In this document: positions 47,401-58,172 of the stretch, in pieces
Layout: the number at the start of each line of letters is the position of its first letter
Numbering within the stretch: the stretch's first letter is position 1
Assembly: GCA_963921795.1 (NCBI GenBank)
Contig: OY997641.1
Coordinates: forward strand, 74,453,772-74,517,771
DNA: 64,000 bases
Direction of reading: 5' to 3'
From: Nannobrachium achirus
Taxonomy: Eukaryota; Chordata; Actinopteri; Myctophiformes; Myctophidae
Notes under the pieces: model-generated
What the model was told of the DNA's origin: nothing
Seen by the model: the letters and a program-made list of their open reading frames with translations, nothing else
Database searches by the model: none
Translations under genes and position numbers: made by a program

Positions 47401-49832
47401 AAATAGTTTTGAGGACTCTACATCTAAAGTAAACCACCTGAGACCACATGATTACTCCCCACAAGGTTCGTTGTACAATATAAGGAATATAGGCAGAGAC
47501 ATGGTTTTAACAAAAGTACAAAAATCTTTTATTTACTATATAGCATACTAATCATCAGCAATAAGATATATCCAAGGCTTAAAAGTTAATAGTGAGTTAC
47601 TACAACACATTATTCAACAGACAGGCCAGTACTGGGGGAAGGAGGAGTTGGGCAGGCCAACCGACCCAGGGCAGTGGCTCCCCAACACACAACACTACAA
47701 AGCAAAGCACACAGAAAAGGGGGGGGGGGTTACCACTACCACTGGGGCGGCCGTCACCTAGTCCCACTTGGCTTACCCAGCACTGGTCCTGTAAAGAAAC
47801 AATAATTAGTATCTCACATACATGTAGTAAAATACAATTGTCAGATTTGTAGCAGGCACATCTAAATGAGACTGGGGCGTTCACACAGCAAAGGCAGCAT
47901 CCAAGACAAGGGCTGTTGGTCATGGGCATTTAAGTCCAGGCAAAGCAGCAGCGTTTGTTACTCCTCAGGCCTGGAATATACAAGTGGCCGTGTTAGCCTA
48001 GCATTTAATAGTAAATCATGATGAACACAAAAGAAACAAATCTAACCCACCACTCACTCCAGGGCAACACGCACTGTTAAGTGTCTGGAGAGTGGACACC
48101 CCTTGGGTGTTTCGTCAGCCACATACACTGGGGTAGAGAAGTGGGCTTGTGGAGGGATAGACAGCACTACACAGGGACTAAAACAAGAAAGAACGGGTCA
48201 AGTTCATGACCATAACCTAATATACACTACAGGCTCTCGCTAAACCAGACATACCTGCACAGATGCATAGTAGGTGAACATGCTGGTCGATGACGGCACA
48301 CACAGGGGAAAAGTGTGGCAAAGCTGCAGCCCAAAGGGCCAGCTTTGTTGAAGAGACCTCCAGTCTCTGAGGACACGGACAACCAAATGAGAGAGAATCT
48401 AACCAGGCAGGGGGGTGTGCTGTTTAAGTAGTGTTGTCAATCAGCAGAATGATTAGTGGGAGGAGGATGGGCCATGGGCAAATTGGAAGCCAACGCCCAT
48501 CCTGCTACATCTGGGAGACATGCTTTTCTCAATATTACCCTTTAAGGGTGCAATGAGAGACACAGTTGGGCTGTTTTCATCAGAGATCACTTTGGTGGCT
48601 ATTTTCAGAGGTTTCAGAAGCTCCACAACGTCATAGGCATCTCGTATGTCTGCGTTGCTCAAAGTATCTAGATCACCAGCATTTTTTCGGACAGACTCTG
48701 TGAGGAGAGTTACAGCGATAGCAGGTTGTTGTTCCAGGTATCTTTCAAGCATTTCCAGACTGCTGTTCCATCGCGTTGTGACGTCGATGACGAGCTTGTT
48801 TTGAGGGATACCCAGGGCTTTCTGTTTTATTGTGAAGATGGCATTTGTATGAGGGCTGCGGTGGAAGAACGCTGCAACACGTCTCACCCGACCCAATAAG
48901 CGGAGGGCAGCATTCACTTTCAAACCCGCCTGCGATGCCAAGTTTAAAGTGTGGGTGAAACATTTGATATGGGGAGCCAAGCCTACCTCCCTCACTGCAA
49001 CGTTCATATTACTCGCGTTGTCCGTAACAATGGCAATGTTACGATTAGGCCTCTCCAGTTTCCATTCTGTCACAGCTGCACTCAGGACTTCGCCTATGTT
49101 GTGACCAGTGTGCGATTCTAACATAGCGCGAGTTTGAAGCACAATATTTGCCATCTCCCAGTTGACATCAATACCATGGGCTGTGATAGTGATATAACTC
49201 TCGGTGGCCCTAGATGTCCAGCCGTCTGATGTCATCGAAGGGTTATCTAAACCACTGAGGCGCTCGATAACTTTATCTTTTACTTCCCTTTCCCTGTAAA
49301 GCGCTGGCAATACTTTGTCTGTAAAGTGCGCACGGGACGGGAGGATGTATTGAGGCTCCAGTGTTTTCATCAGTAGCTTAAACCCCTCATTGTCAACAAC
49401 CGAGACTGGTCTCATGTCCATGGCTATGAATATAGCAATGGCCCTCGTAATCTCCCTGGCTCTAGCACTCCCCTGGGGGAGGGGAGGTCCATAGGGTAGG
49501 GTAGTCTGCCCTTTAGGTAAACGTTTCTCTTTAGCTTTACCTGGAGGGGTTGTTGTTGACTGAAGCTTTTCTTTATGATGGCGTGATAAATGCTGGGACA
49601 TGTTGCTTGTATTCTGTTTGTAGGGAACCAACTTTTTGCAATGTTTGCATATTGTGTTCTTCTTGTCAACTATCTTTTCTCCGTTATTATTTACCGTCTT
49701 AGGGAAGCCAAAATGTTTCCACACATCGGACTTGAATTTGCTTGGCGCCTCCTCAATTTCAATCTCCATAAATTCAACTTCATCATCCTCCTCCTCCTCC
49801 CAGTCACTTGGTTCACTTTCGACCTCCTCCAT
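44425..49832 (-). pseudogene. hAT transposase (ZBED-like), split by an LTR element and frame-shifted
   Basis: Exon 1 starts at ATG 49832. It has an acidic N-terminus (EEEEDDEVEFMEIEIEEA), a BED finger (VWKHFGF ... CKHCKKLVPYK ... MSQHLSRHH), then SDGWTSRATESYITITAHGI (first catalytic Asp) and IAIVTDNASNMNVAV (second Asp). IKCFTHTLNLASQAGL and DVTTRWNSSLEMLERYL follow. The LTR element enters after ...SMSP at 48509. Coding resumes at 45323 with EGDSPIVANMKRAIFTNLSS. A one-base (or minus two) frameshift near 45224 precedes LDPRFLTLAHLDEAEEERQ, and a GT donor lies at 45117. Exon 2, 44892-44425, carries the hAT dimerisation region with IPATSVPSERVFSTAGDIV and ends in a Lys-rich tail. About 663 aa when whole. 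It is inactive now. Confidence 0.9.
45324..48509 (-). mobile_element. Young non-autonomous LTR retrotransposon (3.19 kb)
   Basis: LTRs at 45324-46494 and 47338-48509 (1171 and 1172 bp) start TGTGGCATGG and end CCTGCTACA. I find only about two substitutions and one G-run length change between them. The target duplication is TCTG (45320-45323, 48510-48513). On the minus strand the primer site TGGCGTTGGTCGGCAGG lies two bases after the 5' LTR, and a purine tract (GGGGGGGATGGA) precedes the 3' LTR. The 843-bp interior has no gag or pol, so it must be moved by another element. Confidence 0.93.
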
Positions 49833-50961
49833 GACTCACGCTTTTCTTTTTCTTTTCTCGCTGTCTGTGTTCGCCTTTGCTTGTACAACTAACGCACTTC
49901 TGTCTGAGATCTGCAACAATCAACACCGCACACATGCAGCACCCGCCTTCCTGCTGTGGCTGCGTGTGACGTAAGACGTTGAACACGCAGTGACGTGAGA
50001 CGTTGAAGACAGAATGGAGTTTAAGTCGAGGGCGACCTCTGGTGGTCGAATCGCGATACGTTTTTTTAAAAATCGATTTTCACCGTCCCCCAATAAAATC
50101 GATTCAAATCGATTTTTTCGTAAATCGTGACAGGCCTAGTCAATACAGGCCCTACAGGGATCTCCATATATGGGCATAAATGGACACAGGCAAACAGATG
50201 GTCAAAATGGGTCCTACAGAGAACTCCATATACAGTATGTGCATAACATGGACGTAGACAGACAGATATGACTGACCCAAAAAAAAACTAATATTCGAAG
50301 CTTCGTTCGAAGGCATGGTATTCGAATTTGAAAAAGAAATTCGAATAATCGTCCGTTTGTCCTTTGGGGGGGAGCGTGCCTTAGCTTGCGCCTCGCTCCA
50401 CTCTAGCGTGATAGCGTCACCCCCTTCTCATACACGTGTTAACATTAATAACAAGCCAACAACAACAAGAGCAAGCATGAAGCCATCAGAATGGTTGCCG
50501 ATGAAGAAAAGAAAAGACAGCGCGCTGTCACATATAACCGCGTGCATGGGTGTTGCACCGACATTGGTTTGGCGGAGAAATGTGTGACACCAATGTCTGA
50601 GTAACATCACCCAATGCAACTATGCGATGCAGTCGCGCGTTTCTGTGCCGGGCCAGTGTCGGTGTAACATGCATGCGGTTGCTGTCTTCCAAGTTCCACA
50701 CGCACGCTCACAGACACACAAGCTTGTTCTTCAACAGGGAACAAACAGCGAAAATTGGATTTTACAAAACGGACCCCGTCAGTGTCGATCCCGTTTTAAA
50801 GAGGAAAAAAGAGCTTAACACCAACTTGCTAGGGTTATGTTGTCGTGATGTTGATGAAGACAAGTTTATATCTGATCTGCGAGCTCAAAACTAGTCGCAC
50901 CCGCATAGTTGTCTGAGTTGTATGAGTGGAACGTTAAATCAGACATACTGCAGTGCAATTA

Positions 50962-52213
50962 TTAGGGCCCCACACACAGTGTGTGAGGACCCTATTGTAT
51001 TTGCAAAGATTATTCTTTTTCTTCCGCCGAATGAATCGCGTTTTTGAGGCGCCAAACGTACTCCAAAAGTTGTGCAACTTTGCACGCACATCAAAAGTGG
51101 CGAAAAATTATGTATTTCAAAAAAATTAAAAGGGGGCGTGGCCTAATGGCGCAATAGCGCCCCCTACGCGCCCTTCAACGGCGCAGCCCCACTATACGGT
51201 TTCACCCACAAGTACGAAAATCGGTACACATCTGTATCGTGTCCGGACTCACAAAAAAGTCTCTCGGCACCACGTCCGAAACCAAACAGGAAGTCAGCCA
51301 TTTTGACTAATTAGTGGCGTTTTGGTGTATTTTTTGCCGTTTTCACGTGTCGCACTTTAACAAACTCCTCCTAGGGGGTTAATCGGATCAACTTCAAGTT
51401 CGCTCGGCATACTCAAGACACCTTAACGATGAAAAGTTGTGCGAATCGTGAGTTTTCGTAAAACGGCGTGCCCGTGGCGAAGGGTCAAACTTCCTTAACC
51501 AAACAGGAAGTGCCCCCTCTTCTGATTGGTCCATACTTGATTGTTCCTTTTTTTGGCTGTTACTCATCAACCGTTTATCGTACGGAGTTGTGGCTGGTAT
51601 CATATGACTTGACTAAGGGTCCTTCACCTTAATTGGTTTAACTTAGCCCCGCCCCCTCTTCTGATTGGTCGATTATTGATAGTTCCTATTCGCTATCTTT
51701 TCAATGGTTTGTAATAAGTGCAATAGTGTAACTGTGTCTAGGTGTAATAACTGTAATAGCGCAATAAGTGTAATAGTGTAATAAGTGTAATAAGTGTAAT
51801 AGTGTAATAGTGTAATAGTGTAATAATATAATAAGTGTAATAGTGTAATAAGTGCAATAGTGGAATACATGTAATAGTGTAATAAGTGTAATAGTGTAAT
51901 AGCACAATAAGTGTAATAGTGTAATAGCGCAATCAGTGTAATAGTGTAATAGTGTAATAGTGTAATAGCACAATAAGTGTAATAGTGTAATAGTGTAATA
52001 GTGTAATAAGTGTAATAGTGTAATAGCACAAGAAGTGTAATAGTGCAATAAGTGTAATAGTGTAATAGTGTGATAAGTGTAATAGTGTAATAGGGCAATA
52101 AGTGTAAAAGGGCAATAATTGTAATAGTGTAACTGCTGCACCTTGTGACGTGGGTAGAGCTGCGAGGGCCCGGTCATCGCTGCTTGCAGCTTTAATTTAC
52201 TATAAAATCTACT
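50962..52213. mobile_element. Nested repeat insertion carrying a GTGTAATA minisatellite
   Basis: It is absent from the related element at about 716-722, where 'gcaatta' runs directly into 'catttgcg'. It starts 'ttagggccccacacac' and ends near 'gagggcccggtcatcgctgc' and 'ttgcagctttaattt', ends I know from a common fish repeat. The interior includes 'gtggcgaaaaattatg'-type sequence and a minisatellite. Confidence 0.7.
51705..52135. repeat. Minisatellite of GTGTAATA-like 8-11-bp units
   Basis: About 45 units of 'tagtgtaa' and 'taagtgtaa' in irregular order. The tyrosine/leucine-rich frames on the complementary strand are artefacts of this repeat. Confidence 0.9.
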
Positions 52214-52635
52214 ATTACATTTGCGTTTACATACAGTACACATTGGGACTTGGGAGTTAATCTGTTATATAGGGCTCGTGATCGCGCTGCTGCTGTTGGC
52301 TGTTGCAGTCGCGATGTGTTACATTACAGACATGATTTGATTATGTCAATCCTACTGTACTGTACTGCAAAAAAACACTTTTCTTTAGTAATATAGAAAA
52401 CATTTGTATCATAGCCTATTCTTCTTCTTCTTTGTCGCTGTATTGTTGTTTTTGATGTAATGAAAATAGGGATTTATATTATGAGGAAAAAACTGGTGTG
52501 TTTTCCCTTCTAAAATTGGGTCATTTTTATACACATTTCCTTAACAGTCATCACTTATGTAACCGATTTTGGCCAACAAGCTTCGATTTTAAAAAATGCA
52601 ATCGAAGGTGAGCCCTACCTGTAACACACAACTGC

Positions 52636-52785
52636 CTCTCGATGCTGAACCCCTATCTGCTCCCGATGAGCAAGTTGGTGGCATGGTTTCCTCCCCCATC
52701 TGTGTGTGAATGGGTGAAAGCAAAGCAATGCACAATCTATGTAAAGCGCCTTGGATAAAGGCACTATTTACATTTACCATACAAC
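52636..52785 (+). mobile_element. 5'-truncated tRNA-type SINE
   Basis: It has 'ctgctcccgatgagcaagtt' and the tail 'aaagcgccttggataaaggc', as in the copies at 19.6 and 41.1 kb, but lacks the tRNA-like head. Confidence 0.75.
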
Positions 52786-52952
52786 AGAAGCTTAACACAC
52801 AAGGCCTTTATAAATAAATATAAGACAATGTTGCTCTCTACAAACTGCGAGAGATGGCCAACCCACTTTTTCATATAAATATGCAAGTCCTTACTCATGT
52901 CATATCAAATACCATATCTTAATAAAGTCCTTATTATATTCCTTCATTGCAG

Positions 52953-53036
52953 ACCAGTGTGCAGAGTCCAGCCTGAAGGTGAAGATGAGTTGGAGTGTTT
53001 CTGTTAAACAGGAACCTGAAAACCACCTGGACATCA
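52953..53036 (+). CDS. C2H2 zinc-finger gene, exon 2
   Basis: 84 bp between the acceptor TTCATTGCAG and the donor GTACGT. It enters in phase 1 and leaves in phase 1, matching exon 1 and exon 3. The product reads DQCAESSLKVKMSWSVSVKQ and EPENHLDI. The VKQEPE motif is a typical sumoylation-type linker of fish zinc-finger proteins. The preceding intron is 12.4 kb (40567-52952) and full of transposons. Confidence 0.8.
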
Positions 53037-53047
53037 GTACGTTTCAT

Positions 53048-53100
53048 GCCTTCTCTTCTATTCTCTTCTCTTCTCTTCTCTTCTCTCGCTGTCTCTCTTA
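53048..53100. repeat. (TCTCT)n-type microsatellite
   Basis: Repeated 'ctcttcttctcttc'-like units, just inside intron 2 of the zinc-finger gene. Confidence 0.85.
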
Positions 53101-53258
53101 GAGAGAATGTTTGCAGGAAATGGCTTTTTTTAATGCATGAGAATAGACTCATGATTTGGAACTACCAAAGCTATAACACAGAGGAAACACTGCATAAAAT
53201 AACAAAGTACAAACCTTTAATGTTTTTTCTCTCATTTTATCTTTTTATTCTCCCCTAG

Positions 53259-54661
53259 ACTTCGTTTCCCTCCCTGTGTGTAAAGAGGAGCTTTTCCCTG
53301 AACATCAGGAGAGGAGTCCCAGTCTGGAGGAACCACAACCTCCACAGATTAAAAAGGAACTGGAGGAGCTTCTACAAGAGGAGGCTGATGGATCAACGTT
53401 GACATTACTAGCAGTGAAAAGTGAAGGTGATGATGAAAACAGAGAGACAGAGGCTGTAGCCAGCACCTCAACTGAACACATGAAAACACAAGCTGATGTA
53501 GAGGACAGTGACCAGCTCCTCTCTCCACACTGTTCTCAATCTGATGTCACTGAAGACAGTGATGAGTGGGAGGAGACCAGGGAAGGTCAGTCGGTTGTAA
53601 ACACACTGGATTCACACAAGACACACAATGTGGAAGGACAAACATTGTCTTTAAGCCACAAGCTTTCCCAGGATCTGCCATTGTCAAAACAAACTCACTC
53701 CAAGAACAGCCACACAGGGAAGAAAAGTCTTAGTTGTACAGTGTGTGGCAAAATGTTTAATCGCAATGAACATCTGAAGAGGCACACTGTTGTTCATACA
53801 GGGGAAAAGCCCTTTACTTGTACTGTTTGTGGTAAAGGCTACGGTCAAAGTGTTAATTTAAAAACACACATGATGACTCATACAGGGGAAAAACCATTTA
53901 CTTGTACAGTTTGTGGTAAAGGCTGTGGTCAAAATGGTGATTTAAAAGTACACATGAGGACTCATACAGGGGAAAAACCCTTTACTTGTACAGTTTGTGG
54001 TAAAGGCTGTGGTACCAGTGGTCTTTTAAAAACACACATGAGAACTCATACAGGGGAAAAACCCTTTACTTGTACAGTTTGTGGTAAAGGCTGTGGTACC
54101 AGTGGTGATTTAAAATCACACATGAGGACTCACACAGGGGAAAAGCCCTTTACTTGTACAGTTTGTTGTAAAGGCTGTGGTCATAGTGGTGAGTTAAAAG
54201 TACACATGAGGACTCATACAGGGGAGAAACCGTTTACTTGTACAGTTTGTGGTAAAGGCTGTGGTCATAGTGGTGAGTTAAAAGTACACATGAGGACTCA
54301 TACAGGAGAGAAACCGTTTACTTGTACAGTTTGTGGTAAAGGCTGTGGTCATAGTGGTAATTTAAAATCACACATGAGGACTCATACAGGGGAAACACCC
54401 TTTGCTTGTACAGTTTGTGGTAAAGGCTGTGGTCATAGTGGAGCTTTAAAAGTACACATGAGGACTCACACAGGGGAAAAACCGTTTACTTGCACAGTTT
54501 GTGGTAAAGCCTTTTGTGAAAGTGGTAGTTTAAAAGTACACATGAGGACTCATACAGGGGAAAAACCCTTTACTTGTACAGTTTGTGGTAAAGGCTGTGG
54601 TCAGAGTGGTAATTTAAAAGCACACATGAGGACTCACATAGGGGAAAAGCATACAGGTTAA
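53259..54661 (+). CDS. C2H2 zinc-finger gene, terminal exon with 11 fingers
   Basis: The acceptor TTCTCCCCTAG precedes FVSLPVCKEELFPEHQERSP, an acidic linker of about 150 residues, then eleven fingers with an exact 84-bp period (first Cys codon 53735, last finger 54575-54634). The TAA stop is at 54659. Linkers are HTGEKPF, typical of DNA-binding poly-finger proteins. Fingers 3-9 and 11 have C-x2-C-GKGC-G, placing Cys where the core Phe is normally found; fingers 1 and 10 keep Phe, and finger 2 has Tyr. Putative base-contact residues (-1, 3, 6) vary: Q-D-V, T-L-T, T-D-S, H-E-V (twice), H-N-S, H-A-V, E-S-V and Q-N-A, while framework codons are almost identical. The complete protein would be 567 aa if exons 31373-31447, 40425-40566 and 52953-53036 are joined. 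Probable nuclear transcription regulator, target unknown. Confidence 0.93.
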
Positions 54662-55815
54662 AGCTCCTTTACTTGTGCAGTTTGTGGTACGCTCCATGGA
54701 TTTATTTTGTCACTTGGCTTCTCAGTCTGGACAGCTTCCTTTCTCCAAGGGGAGGTGAGACATAGACTGCGAGTGGAATCCAAACGTGGCTTCTTATTGG
54801 TCTGTGGTGGGGATGGGACAAATACACCAGTGTGTATTGGCTGGCTGATAACGTAGCTACCCTAATTTACTCTTATTTGTTGGAAAAACATACAATCAGC
54901 AACAACGTCGCCTCCGTCAAAACTGATATACGAGTCAACTGAATCATGGCCAGACTGAGAAGCGAAATGATAAAACTGATCCACGAAACGTAGTGTAGCA
55001 GGATGCAACCCTAGCTTCATACAGGCAGGAGAACCCTTTAGCTGCGGTTTGTGGCAAATGCTTGGTCAAGATAAGGAGGATTCAAATAACTGTATTATGG
55101 ATGTCTTAATTAACGCCAGGTCTTGTGGAGGTGTGACCAATGCCATTCTGCTATTGTGGGCACAGATATAAAGAGCTAGATGCCTCGTTCGCTTCTGCTG
55201 TTAATTTGAGCGATGTGCAAAAGTTCTAGTCCGGACTTCCTAGAACAACTAAGGGAATGCTATCAGTCAAAGTGACTAGTGGCCAATCACAGTGTGTCTT
55301 TTCCGTGACTTATCCAAGGACCACAATTCAATTCAACAGAGCCAGTTCCGATGTTGCGCTGCTCAGCTGTTCATACAGGCTGCATACGTAAAGACCAGCC
55401 CCCAGCTGCCTCTGATTGGCTTACCGACTTCCGTATGTGTGACGCACGCGGAAGCAATGAACACGGAAGCGACGAAGATTCCCTTAGTTGCTCAATGCAT
55501 ACGCCCCCTAGCCGAAGGAGGCGTCTACCTTTCTATGTCTATGATTGTGGGTGCGGAATTCTGCACACTGCATCAAAGCAGTTCACGGTAAAACGGCCCT
55601 GAATTAGTCATGGGTTTTACTTTAATCAAACCAATCGGAGAGAGCATCAGCTGCCATTCCCTTTAAGATCAGTGCAAGACATGCGTTAAGCGGCGAGACC
55701 AAAATAATAAGAAACGTCATATTGAAAGGAGAAATGTCCAAGTGAATGCATCGCCATAATCATATATGGTCCCAATGCTTGCATTATAAGCTGTAGCTTT
55801 AATTGCAGACAGTTG
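54662..55815 (+). other. 3' flank / probable 3' UTR of the zinc-finger gene
   Basis: Directly after the stop, a decayed finger-like stretch continues ('acttgtgcagtttgtggtac' at 54671, and 'agctgcggtttgtggcaaat' near 55038), so the array was once longer. No other exon was recognised. Confidence 0.5.
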
Positions 55816-55821
55816 AATAAA
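55816..55821 (+). promoter_or_regulatory. Candidate poly(A) signal AATAAA
   Basis: The first AATAAA on the plus strand after the stop in a plausible context. The segmental duplication starts at essentially this point. A second AATAAA is near 56436. Confidence 0.4.
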
Positions 55822-57900
55822 ACCATGTGTAAGTGGGTTATTATTATCATCCACATGTTACTGATTCTAGAGAATGTCATGACATTCACAAACTATTAAT
55901 TAGTGCTGCCGAGCAGTGTTAACTATTCAGCTGCACTTAGGTTCTCAAATCATTGTATTTATACAGACTAACATCTCTCAAATCATTGTATTTATACAGA
56001 CTAACATCTCAGCGGTAAACACAATTGACACAAGACATTGAAACTCACGTCTTCTCATTATAGTAAAATCTGAATCAGAGATTTGTTGAGAATTTAGAGA
56101 GTGGGAGCCTCCCGACTCCAGACATTTCAGGACATTAGAGGGAGGAAGGGAACGCACACTCACTCACTTCATTTGTTTTCTTTTAAGCTACGGAAAAACA
56201 TCTCAACCATTTCTCTGATGATTGGCATTAATATTTCTGATTTGTTGTACATATGTTTGGTTTCTGATATCTGTCTGTGTTTTGCATAGTATTGTCATCT
56301 AATGTTTCAATGAATTGAGTACAAAGGACCCCAATGGAAGCAAGCCATAGTGCTTTGTTGGGTTAAAATCCTCTTTCCACCTTGTATTGAACTTTACTTT
56401 CCTGTGCTTTTTTTTTCTTCTTCTGTGAACTACTAATAAAATATATAAAAAAAGGTTTTCACTGCTACAGATGTTTTATTTTTGTTATATATCACACCAG
56501 AAATGTTCAATATGATAATATGATTTTCTATACTTTCAATCTTTCTTTATATTTTGAGATGTTTTGGCTTTTTCTATCTAATTCCTAAACCTCGGAAAAC
56601 CTATTCCTCCTGTGGAAAGAATCCGGCCGAGTGTATTTTGGGTCAGCGCTCAGTTTACCCTTAATTCTTATGACAAGTATTATCACAGATAGAAATTGTG
56701 AAAATGCAGATTTTTTTTATCAGCTTACCAGTTTTTATAGCGTAGTTTGTTGACTGCATTTGATGCAGTATTAACAGACTTTTTTTCTTTTCTTTCCTTC
56801 TTTAAAAAAACGTTACTGTCCTGACCCACAGAACAGAATTCAGAGCAGAAGAGGAAGTAAGCTCTGTATTGGCACCTTGCCTCTAAATTAACACAAGAGG
56901 TAATTAATTCCATCATTATTCTGCTTTATGTGTTTACAGCAGAGAAGATTTAAAACGCCCATAATCCAGTTGGTGATGATTAACGGAAAGAAGTTAAATC
57001 TATTATTGTATCCTGGGGGCCCCCACTGACCTAGCGGTCCAGGTGCATATACCACATAGGCTCTGATGCATGAGAGCGTGTCACAGGTTTGAAAAATAAT
57101 TATAAAAGAGCACCTAAATAAACTCAGCACAAAAAGAAAAGAAACATATTCATAATTAATTATATCTCCCCTCTAATAATACCAAATTGTATTGTGTTTT
57201 ATATCATTGTTATCGTTGATTCGTCACCTTTACAACGAGGTACAGCTTGTAAGCATCGGGCATTCGAGGCATGAGCTACACAGCCAAACGTGTGGGTGGT
57301 GCCGACCAGAATTTGCCAAAATTTGGTCCATTATATTTCCCCTTTAATTATGCCAAATGGTATTGTGTTTGATATCATTGTTATCATTGATTCGTCACCT
57401 TTACAACGAGGTACAGCGTGTTAGCATCGGGCATTCGTGGAATGAGCAACACAGCCAAACGTGTGCTGTGGGTAGCGCCCCTCCAAAAATGGTCAAAATG
57501 GCCTGGCAGGCCTGCAATACTGTTCTTTTGGTGCATTTGGAGCATTGAATGACTGCACTCTACCACAGTAATAACTTATTACTGTGGTAGAGTGCAGTCA
57601 AGTGAAGTCAAGTGAATATCTGTATATGATCTTTCTTGCATGCATTGCCCCCACCCCTAAAGCGGGGGGTCTGGGGGTCCTCCCCCAGAAAGTTTTTAAC
57701 ATAGTAGATGTCATTTCCTGTGTTCTGGTGAATTTTGGGAGTTTGATACAAAATCCAGGAGAAATCCAGGAGATTTGCCAATCCAGGAGACTCCCAGGAG
57801 AGGGGTTCAAAATCCAGGAGACTCCTGGGAAATCCAGGAGAGTTGACAAGCCTGGTAATAAGGAAAAAAAAAACACATATTGGCCATTTTTACACTTTGT
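55818..57900. repeat. Segmental duplication, right copy (partner 1-2962)
   Basis: Colinear with 1-40 and 1193-2962, with small differences. These include a local 37-bp tandem duplication around 55976-56010 ('caaatcattgtatttataca' twice) and an extra 280-bp insert at about 57575-57855. Confidence 0.85.
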
Positions 57901-58172
57901 TAATGTTAAGCTCAGTGTCAGGGAAGCCCAAAACGAGAGTAAATGCCAGCAGAACAGTGTATTGCAAGCCATTTTTACAAAATTCTGGTCGGCGCTACCC
58001 ACACGCTTGGCTGTGTAGCTCATGCCTCGAATGACCGATGCTTACAAGCTGTACCTCGTTGTAAAGGTAACGAATCTACGATATAAATGATATAAAACAC
58101 AACACAATCTGGTATTATTAAAGGGGATATAATTAATTATTAATATGTTTCCTTTCTTTTTGTGCTGAGTTT
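57118..58172. mobile_element. Fold-back element with ~205-bp arms
   Basis: The left arm from 'aaactcagcacaaaaagaaa' is mirrored by the right arm ending 'tttctttttgtgctgagttt' at 58172. Both include 'gaggtacagcttgtaagc' or its complement. The left side has two direct units. In the middle, 57548-57598 is a near-perfect ~25-bp-arm palindrome ('gcactctaccacagtaata' and complement), and 57760-57845 holds repeated 'aatccaggaga'. Confidence 0.75.

Larger units (their letters stand above)
43627..50138 (-). mobile_element. hAT transposon with BED-type transposase (6.5 kb with insert)
   Basis: The ends TAGGCCTGTCACGATT and, inverted, TAGGCCTGTCACGATTTACG lie between GTCAATAC at 43619-43626 and 50139-50146. 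Removing the 3.2-kb LTR element leaves about 3.3 kb, a usual hAT length. The single gene runs on the minus strand. Confidence 0.95.
43460..50240. repeat. Tandem repeat array split by a hAT
   Basis: Units with 'cataaatggacacaggcaaa' occur at 43467, 43592 and, beyond the hAT (43627-50138), at 50173. The hAT inserted within one unit, and its GTCAATAC target is part of the 'ggtcaatac' unit sequence. Confidence 0.75.
50268..52617. mobile_element. Second copy of the TAGGGCTGACC hAT family, with nested insert
   Basis: It is colinear with 41-1184: 'attcgaagcttcgttcgaag' near 50292 and 'gcaatcgaaggtgagcccta' at the right end. The left terminus is degraded (TATGACTGACCC). It contains 'atgaagccatcagaatgg', opening a 36-codon frame MKPSEWLPMKKRKDSALSH that may be a transposase remnant. 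A 1.25-kb insert (50962-52213) accounts for the length difference. Confidence 0.8.

Noticed and set aside
51673..52243. Long tyrosine/leucine-rich open frames on the minus strand
   Set aside because: They are translations of the GTGTAATA minisatellite and have no codon bias or start context.
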